A DNA stretch of 64,000 bases from Mycosphaerella arachidis (Eukaryota > Ascomycota > Dothideomycetes > Mycosphaerellales > Mycosphaerellaceae): NCBI GenBank assembly GCA_001297265.1, contig LIHB01000080.1, positions 1-64,000 on the forward strand, read 5' to 3'. Below, piece after piece: positions 57,695 through 64,000 of this stretch; within the stretch, counting starts at the first letter, position 1; each line of letters opens with the position of its first letter. The translations under genes and the position numbers were made by a program. The notes below the pieces were generated by a model. It was not told the DNA's origin, ran no database searches, and saw only the letters and a program-made list of their open reading frames with translations.

Positions 57695-58483
57695 TCAAAC
57701 GACTACCACCGGGAGGCCATTCTCACTCATGCAGCTTCTGACATCCTCCGCCCACAGTTGGGTACCATCGATTACCTTGTCACCCTTCCGTCTGTTAAGG
57801 TGGCCGACGGTACGGCACTTGGTCTTCCACTGACGTACCGTCTCAATGATCTCAAGCAGGAGCGCGTCGAAGCCTTGGTCATTGAGCGCCGTGGTCCGCA
57901 TATGCTTCTGAACCGCACAGTGTATGCTTTCGACATTGGGCAGCAGATCTGAGGACTTGGCCAGCTTCGCCACCAAACCTTGTAGGCATAGCGAGACAGT
58001 GGCTTTGCATTTGGTCCCGAGAGTCACCTGTTAAATTATTCAATTAAAGGGTCCACGATCGCAAGATGATGATATTCATCAACCTACCCGATGGGGCTCC
58101 AAGAAGAACTCGAGGTGTCTGATGTTGGACGCATACCTATGGAATTACCAGGCCCCCTAAAGGTTATAGCGATGAGTATGTCTGAGGGCCTTGCGGTGTC
58201 GTAAATGACAGGTGCGCAGATCTTGACGAGCAGCTCGCCTGGCAGATCCATCAGGGTGGTTGGCGGTTCTATCATTGTTAGCGCTGTGGACGCCATGGTC
58301 TGGATTTTTGTACTCACTGTTGGCTTTCATGTCATCTGGTATGTCGATCTTGTGCTCCTTGAGCAGATGCTCGAGTTTGTTGACTCTCTCAGCGAGGCCG
58401 AGACAGCTGGTTGACCAGGTGCTGGGCGCCTTGGTGGGAGTCATGAGGGGAGTGCGCGGAGGGTTACTGATGGGGCTATCCAT
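57695..58483 (-). pseudogene. F-box-like gene, probably frameshifted
   Basis: A start is possible at ATG 58483 (MDSPISNPPRTP). A coiled-coil-like AERVNKLEHLLKEHKIDIPD precedes an intron (GTGAGT ... GCTAACAATGATAG) after which the F-box-like LMDLPGELLVKICAPVIYDT is in frame. Downstream, the family-like SNIRHLEFFLEPHR is one frame off (shift near 58130), and after a further intron (GTAGGT ... TTAACAG, about 58028-58088) the frame continues VTLGTKCKATVSLCLQGLVA and DALLLEIIETVRQWKTKCRT to 57695. The pieces line up well except for the one shift, so this is either a young pseudogene or a gene with an intron I misplaced. Confidence 0.5.
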
Positions 58484-58816
58484 CTCGCCCGCTTGCGCTG
58501 ACTTCGACGTGCGGGTCGACCGAGGCAAACTCGTAGAATGAGAAGTAGAGCTTTATGCAAGCGTGAACCATGCACGCACGGCACTTGCCGTGTCGGTCAG
58601 GACAGGGGTTAGCACACTAGCGTGCATGTGATGCACAGTCACGTTTGTGCTTCATCTGGTGTGAGCTTTACCTGAGGGATGTGAGCTTTGAGCATATATG
58701 CCTTCACCTGAGAGTTGAAGCTCACTTGGTGAGGGTATATCTTTCCGACTCGCCATCGTGGCGTCAACATAATTTTTTCGCATCCGCTCCCTTGCCTGGG
58801 CCATCGATAGCTCGAG

Positions 58817-59633
58817 ATGGCTTCGCCACCATCACGCCAACGCAAGCCTTAAGTCGTCTTCATTCCTACGTCACCTACTCTGCTAATGCCCTTATAGATG
58901 CGACTTCAGCGAACTCCCTATAGTCGTGCTCGTCGGCCCCGACAAGAAACCCTTCACCCTCCACCCAACCGAATTGAGCAACCACTCCAACTTCTTCAAA
59001 GCTGCGATGTCCGGCCAGTGGTCCGAAAGTCTTCATCGCACGATCGCCCTCCCAGAAGAAGAAGTCGGTCCTTTCCACGCATACATCACATACGTCTACA
59101 AAGACTACATCGACCTGGACGTCACCTCCATCTACCCCGACTCCGAGATTTCCCATGACCCCACGCGTACAGCCTATCAGTTGTCTCTTCTGACGAAGCT
59201 ATACGCGCTCGGCCAGCGTCTAGACGACAAACGCTTCCGCAACTGTATCATCGACCAGCTCTTCGTCCTCAGCGAAGCGACTGGGCTCTGGATTGGTGAC
59301 GAGGGCGTAGCCGTGGCGTTTGCGGAGACGATGGAGAACAGCATCTTATGTCGGTTGCTTGTGGATGTCACGGCTGCGAGCCCCACTGTGAGCTGGTTGG
59401 AGGACAATTATGGCAGATTGCCAGTGGCCTTCTTGAAGCAGGTCACGATGCGGTGGGCGAAAGCTGCCAAGGGAAAGAATTTTGAGATCAAGAGTCCGGT
59501 GAGTGTGCCGAGGTGTACGTACCATGAGCATGACGAGGAGGTGCCGATGGAGGAGGCATGTATGAAGGGGTTTGAGGCAGTTGCGGAAGCGCCTGTTATG
59601 CCAAAGACACCGGCGAAGAAGAGGAGGCGGTGA
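58817..59633 (+). CDS. BTB/POZ-domain protein with defective first splice donor
   Basis: A BTB gene related to those at 17-19.8 kb. Proposed exon 1 58817-58848 (MASPPSRQRK plus CC), intron 58849-58897, exon 2 58898-59633; 255 residues. BTB motifs: CDFSELPIVVLVGPDKKPFT, LHPTELSNHSNFFKAAMSGQ, WSESLHRTIALPEEEVGPFH; then helical ALGQRLDDKRFRNCIIDQLF and a basic tail TPAKKRRR. The exon 1 length (32 nt) and phase equal those of the intact paralogue at 18.7 kb, and the branch/acceptor TGCTAATGCCCTTATAG is perfect, but the donor reads TTAAGT instead of GTAAGT. Without splicing, exon 1 hits TAA after 11 codons. The gene may be inactive, or start elsewhere. Confidence 0.66.
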
Positions 59634-59802
59634 GGGTCATTGTACTGCGGAAGAGTGTGTAGTGTGGACAAAGTGGAAGTGCTGAAGAACTCGTGCATGT
59701 AAGGCACAGACCGATGAGAAGGGCTTTTGACGCGAGCAGGGAACTTTGGAGGCATGATCCATTCATGCCCAGCTACTCAAGGGGTGTCGGTATCAAGCTC
59801 AT

Positions 59803-61785
59803 CTATACCTGAGAGCTACCAGCAAACATGCCCGCCGTAGTAGGCGTTTCAGGAAGCTGCTCACTATTTCCAATCGCATTCTGCTTCTTCTCCTTCTCCA
59901 TACCAGACTTCGCTGACGACAATGCTGCTGACGGTGGCAATGCAGCCTTTCCACCCACTCCCTCGTCCTTCGGGATCGTGGTGACCCTCTTGAAGTTACT
60001 CGACCTCTGAATCGCAATCAACTGCGCCCTGGTCCTGCTCGCGATCATCCTATTACCGGGGTACACAAATCCCCACGTCATCTGAGTAATCCACCACTCA
60101 TGCTGCCTCAGCCGTCTGCGCACTGCTTCGCGCATGACCAGATCGTCTGGAGTCAGAAGTAGTCGTGGTTGGTAACGGGTTGCGGGTGGAGGAAGCGCGG
60201 CGATCGCTCTTGCTTTTTCCTCTAGTGAGAGGTTGTTGTCTTCTTCTGGATTGTAGACTCTCTCGTATCCCACCTTGGGCACGGGACCGACCGCCATTCC
60301 CAAGACGGTCTTCCTCTTCACTGCGTCTGGCGCATCAGCTGGCAAAAACGCCTTACGTCGCAGCCACAGTTTAATGATGTCGTCATCCGTCATGGGTCGC
60401 ATGGGCTCATCGGGATTCCAGTTCCAGCCTCGGAGTGCTCGCCATAGTGGTGTTAGGCTCCGCTCCATGAGCAGATGTTCTCGTAGGGCGGAGCCCATAT
60501 GTTGTCCCATGATCCATTCCTGTGGGTAGCGATTCTGCGCCAACTCAGCCGCGCTATAAGGCTCGAGACCAGGGTCTGTGAAAGCCATGTCGATCTTGAG
60601 GAAGATATGGGTGGCGTGGTAGAGGACTTTGTCGTAGATGTAGTCCTTGCTGCGAATAAGAGCGACACGATGGGCATTCCGAGGAAGGTCGAGTATGAAC
60701 CACATACGCTTCATTGCATCCAGCGTACCTGTTGGGACTCTCAAGGCTCGGCTGGTCAGCTCAATGATCATGTCTCTGACCACGCCTTCCCGCCAGGTAA
60801 CCATCTGCAGCCAGCGTATACTGGGAACATCTCGTGAAGTACCTCGCAGCATATCAATGTCGGCTCCTTGTGCTTCGGCGCTCGCCTTCTGCCGCTTGAT
60901 CGGGTCTTTGATGCACAGGGATTTATAGCATCGCCATGGGAAGATTTGATCGGCGTCTGGAGCCCATGTTCGCATACTGGAGAGGGCAAACGCAGTGGCA
61001 TGCTTGTTGAAGCTGTGGTGGAAGGTCTTCGAGATCGCGTATAGCGAAATCAGTGCCGGCATCGGGAGGTAGCTGACCAGCAGGATGCAAAGGTCGTTGT
61101 CCTTGACAAAGGCTTCGATCAAGCTGAATTTCTTATCTTGTGGCTTCCGGGAGGTCATGTGGCGAGGGCATCCGGCCAGCAGTCTGTTCGCTACGGCTAC
61201 ACCGCCAGATGGACCTCCTGTTGTGGGAGGCGTCTCGAGTCGGAGCGCCGCACTGGTTAGGTACGGACTGAATGCGGTGGACTGTGGACTGAGACCGTCA
61301 CTGATGCTTGCTGGTGTCGTTCTGAGACGTGGTGTATCCGCAGCATCGTAGTATACCTCTATCTTTCTGTCCTCTGTCCAACCCCTCTTGGGCTGTAAGC
61401 TTCGACTCGGTGCTGCTATATCGGTCCGTACACTGAGTGGCTCAAAATGTCCCGTGTTGAATTTCTCCGGCGATGCAGACACACGACGCTTATGTAGACT
61501 GCCGAGTTTGCGCTTGGAGGGAGGTGATCCCGCGGTTATGGGCCCAGTTCTGGCACCTGACTCAGATTCTGAATCCTCTTCATGCTGCGCCTTCGAAGGG
61601 GGCGTGCATTTGGTCGTCATATCCTCCGTAGAGATATTTGTAGGTTTCATAGTGGCCATCTCTGTGGGCGCGGCCGGTCCTGTGGTCTGACTTGGCGAAG
61701 TCTGATGGCTTTGGGCGGGTCGAATGGCGGTGCTGGGTGTGAATTGGCTCGAGTGGCGATCCTGGGACTGGGGTGCCGAGAACAT
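59803..61785 (-). CDS. F-box-like conserved fungal protein
   Basis: An open frame of up to 660 residues. A low-complexity N-terminal third (Ser/Pro/Thr) leads to DNDLCILLVSYLPMPALISL and YAISKTFHHSFNKHATAFAL, resembling an F-box, then a long conserved-looking region with FPWRCYKSLCIKDP, VPSIRWLQMVTWREGVVRDM, HRVALIRSKDYIYDKVLYHA, ATRYQPRLLLTPDDLVMREA and HEWWITQMTWGFVYPGNRMI. I do not know a functional name; such F-box proteins are conserved in Pezizomycotina and could act as SCF adaptors. The start is uncertain: ATGs at 61785, 61659, 61650 and 61620 all lie within or near the end of the upstream gene on the same strand, and an upstream exon in another frame could also be spliced on. Confidence 0.75.
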   Translation of the reverse strand: MFSAPQSQDRHSSQFTPSTAIRPAQSHQTSPSQTTGPAAPTEMATMKPTNISTEDMTTKCTPPSKAQHEEDSESESGARTGPITAGSPPSKRKLGSLHKRRVSASPEKFNTGHFEPLSVRTDIAAPSRSLQPKRGWTEDRKIEVYYDAADTPRLRTTPASISDGLSPQSTAFSPYLTSAALRLETPPTTGGPSGGVAVANRLLAGCPRHMTSRKPQDKKFSLIEAFVKDNDLCILLVSYLPMPALISLYAISKTFHHSFNKHATAFALSSMRTWAPDADQIFPWRCYKSLCIKDPIKRQKASAEAQGADIDMLRGTSRDVPSIRWLQMVTWREGVVRDMIIELTSRALRVPTGTLDAMKRMWFILDLPRNAHRVALIRSKDYIYDKVLYHATHIFLKIDMAFTDPGLEPYSAAELAQNRYPQEWIMGQHMGSALREHLLMERSLTPLWRALRGWNWNPDEPMRPMTDDDIIKLWLRRKAFLPADAPDAVKRKTVLGMAVGPVPKVGYERVYNPEEDNNLSLEEKARAIAALPPPATRYQPRLLLTPDDLVMREAVRRRLRQHEWWITQMTWGFVYPGNRMIASRTRAQLIAIQRSSNFKRVTTIPKDEGVGGKAALPPSAALSSAKSGMEKEKKQNAIGNSEQLPETPTTAGMFAGSSQV

Positions 61786-62345
61786 ATGCCTGCAGGAAGT
61801 TAGCTCTACCCGCGATCATCTGAGTTCCATGTTACACTTGCCTCGGGAACGTAGTCGCTATATGGTGTTGGCTTGACTCGAGCGCCACCATAGTCTCTGC
61901 TCCGCTGCCGCGAGCTGTGCTTCTTGGAGCCACGTGAGCTGTCGCTGCCGTCATAGGTGCTGGACTGGAAGGTGGTTGTGTCATCTCCACGTCCGTGCTT
62001 GTATCGTCTGTCTGGTCCTGGGGTCTGAGCCCGAGACCTACGGCGCTCTTGCTTGGTGCTTGGTCGCGGTGCGGGTTCGTCATCTCGCTCATCTCGTTCT
62101 CTTCGCTCGTGCTTGCGCTTCTCGGCACGCGATCGTTTTGCCACTCCATCGAGTCCGACCTCACTGGCGAGTTCCCCTGCCTTCTCCGCTGCGGCGGCGG
62201 CCGCCGCGTCGGACTTCCTGCGCTGCTTGACATATTGGTTCCCCGGTCGGTGGAATGTTCCATCAAAAGGTTGCCAGGTGCTGAGGCAGCAGAGGGCGGC
62301 GAGCGTGGCTGAGACGGTCCAGTAATAGAGTCGTTCGATGCCCAT
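61580..62345 (-). CDS. Small Arg/Ser-rich protein with N-terminal membrane helix, GC-AG intron
   Basis: Unrecognised family. ATG at 62345 gives MGIERLYYWTVSATLAALCC, one hydrophobic N-terminal segment (signal anchor or mitochondrial membrane helix), then Ala-, Lys/Arg/Glu- and Ser-rich regions and VKPTPYSDYVPEA. Codons of the first part end mostly in C, supporting this frame. The exon probably ends at 61842 with a GC donor (GAG/GCAAGT), branch GAGCTAAC and acceptor CTGCAG (intron 61790-61841), continuing AYVLGTPVPGSPLEP to KYLYGGYDDQMHAPFEGAA and stop at 61580: 237 residues. Without splicing it stops at 61806 (179 residues). A competing ATG at 62353 opens a different frame that, with the same intron, would join the F-box frame. 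Confidence 0.55.
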
Positions 62346-62986
62346 GATGACATTCGCGGCGGCTGGTTGACGTCTTGTGAGTGTGAGGTATTGGTTATTG
62401 TAGTGTGGTGGCTTGTTTTGTGGGTCAATAGTAAGGCCGGCTGGTGTTTGTTTTGGGAGCGAGAGGCGCGACAATGAAAGCGTCCTTCTTGTGTGCGCAG
62501 CGTCTGCGCATGCAAGATCTGTGCTCTCGGTTTTAACTTTCGAGCGTCTAATCGCCTGACCTTGCGGCACGTCCCGCAAGCAGCAGGTGCGTAAAGTAAG
62601 TGAATGTCGAAGCCTGGTCCACGGTGCTGAGTTCCAACATTGACTCGATGTGTCACTACCTGTGCACGAAACGTGGCTAGTCTAAAAAGTCTCGAACCAC
62701 CCGAACACCGGCGTGTGCCCTTGTTGCATTCAGTGGGACGGGGCTGTAGCACGTACAGGGGCGGTGACGGCTGTCACTGTCGATAAATAGTGTAAGATAT
62801 ATTGTTGCAGAAAAACTTACGCGGATGAGCGCTGGTATCATTGGAAGCATGGGTCTGTTGAAGAGACCCTTTCCGCCCACAGTCATGCAGTTGCCTGCAG
62901 CCAAACCCTTCCTTTACCGTCCCTCTACGCCTTGCGCTCCCATGCTTTGCATCCAACGCCCCAATCATCTCTTTTGATCGACTTCT
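62346..62986. other. Intergenic: upstream region of the small membrane-helix gene
   Basis: Lies between the GTP cyclohydrolase gene's 3' end and the 62345 start, both minus strand. No supported coding. Confidence 0.45.
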
Positions 62987-64000
62987 CTATCGTCGATTCA
63001 GTAAGCTCAAGAATTCTTCCCTCGTCTTCGCGCGCGATCTCATTGCGCCAAGCATGCAGCTTGTGGTGGTCATGGCGCCCGACTTTTGCACGCCTCGCGA
63101 TACCATGCACATGTGCGTGGCTTCCATCACCACTGCGACACCTTGTGGCTTCAAGACCTCAGATATGGCAGTAGCCACCTGTTTCGTCAGCCGCTCCTGA
63201 ACTTGCAGTCTACGGCTGAACATCTCGGCGATGCGAGCGAGTTTGGACAGGCCAATTACTCTTCTGCTGGGAATGTACCCAATGTGCATCTATCACCAGG
63301 TCAGAAATGCCCAGTACCAGCAAACACAACACGCTCACCTTGCCAATAAATGGTACCAGATGATGCTCACAAAGGCTGAAGACCTCGATGTCTTTGACGA
63401 TGACGAGCTCATCGTGGTCTTCGTTGAATACGGCACCGTTCACGATATCCCTCAGATTCTCTTCGTATCCCTTTGTGAAGAACATCATGGCTTTTGCGTA
63501 TCGCTCTGGCGTGCCGTGCAGGCCTTCTCTGTCTGGATCTTCGCCAATGCACTCTAGTATTGTCCGCACTGCGCCAGATAGCTTGTCCAACCTCTTTTGC
63601 GCCTCTTCAGGACTTTCACGTTCCTGTAATCGTCCCAAAGTGCCCACACTCGGCCAAGACAATCCGTCCATGTCAACGGTGGAGCCAGTCGTGAAGGGCG
63701 AGCCTGAGCGGCTGGTCATGGGTGGTGAGATGGGCTCGTCAGCATCGGCTCGCGCTACTTTGAGCTCCAAGTCCTCCATGTCGTGATCGTTGACTTCGTC
63801 GTACTGTCTGGAGGCACTCGACCGAATCTCGTGCCCTCCGTTGACCCGCGGCAGTGAAGAGACTGAGTATGCAGAAGGATTCTCGAGCTCGTCCATGCCG
63901 ATGGGCGGTCTGCGAGGACCCATGGATGACTTAATGGCTGCGATCTCGCGGTGGCTGTCTCGCTCCGTGGAGGCTTGCGGGTGCAGTGGGGAGTGGCCGT
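62987..64000 (-). CDS. GTP cyclohydrolase I (5' end beyond the window)
   Basis: Converts GTP to 7,8-dihydroneopterin triphosphate, first step of folate and tetrahydrobiopterin synthesis. Exon 2 63289-62987 and exon 1 from 63339 upward, intron 63290-63338 (GTGAGC, GATAG), phase 0. Catalytic motifs: EEAQKRLDKLSGAVRTILEC, IGEDPDREGLHGTPERYAKA, then FSLCEHHLVPFIGK with the zinc Cys-His pair, MHIGYIPSRRVIGLSKLARI, and CMVSRGVQKSGAMTTT with the third zinc Cys. The N-terminal extension is Ser/Asp/Glu-rich and probably disordered. An ATG lies at 63923 (295 residues), but the frame stays open upstream of it to the window edge, so the real start may be outside and the feature is marked to 64000 as 5'-partial. 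Confidence 0.92.

Overview
The window is nuclear DNA of a filamentous ascomycete (Pezizomycotina, probably Dothideomycetes). Three things point there: genes broken by 47-120 nt GT-AG introns with CTNA-type branch sites; a fungus-specific gene set (a C2H2 plus Zn2Cys6 transcription factor, GT90/CAP10, a Pmp3 proteolipid, remnants of HET-domain and F-box/BTB families); and a repeat at the left end showing the mutation signature of repeat-induced point mutation (RIP). The species cannot be fixed from this sequence. I recognise no tRNA, rRNA, CRISPR array or origin. All splice sites were placed by eye from frame continuity, donor, branch and acceptor motifs.

Layout. 1-1690: RIP-degraded transposase of the piggyBac (DDE_Tnp_1_7) type. 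3.5-15 kb: Ser-rich protein, alpha-actinin, MmgE/PrpD-family enzyme, amino-acid permease. 15.9-19.8 kb: a minus-strand cluster of BTB/POZ genes, one intact, one frameshifted and one lacking its 5' end, next to an unidentified gene remnant. 20.3-26.9 kb: Pmp3, a mitochondrial pyruvate/branched-chain dehydrogenase kinase and a USP7-type deubiquitinase. 27.5-33 kb: accessory stretch with a frameshifted membrane-protein relic, a GT90 glycosyltransferase, a tandem repeat and a HET-domain remnant. 33.3-38.8 kb: EthD-domain protein, p24 cargo receptor, hybrid transcription factor. 39.3-42.3 kb: decayed F-box gene and apparently empty DNA. 42.3-49.3 kb: compact housekeeping block (SEC12, FCF2, purine nucleoside phosphorylase, WDR70) with two divergent promoters and one convergent end. 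49.3-55 kb: gene-poor, with two diverged tandem duplications and a 2EXR/F-box-like gene. 55-57.3 kb: Vps1-type dynamin. 57.6-59.7 kb: F-box-like remnant and a BTB gene whose predicted first 5' splice site is lost. 59.8-62.4 kb: two tightly packed or overlapping minus-strand genes. 63-64 kb: GTP cyclohydrolase I, running off the window.

Conserved cell-biology genes (SEC12, p24, Vps1, FCF2, WDR70, USP7, alpha-actinin) are intact. Between them lie fast-evolving BTB, F-box and HET copies in several stages of decay. They decay by small indels and splice-site loss, whereas the transposon was inactivated by CpA-directed transitions.
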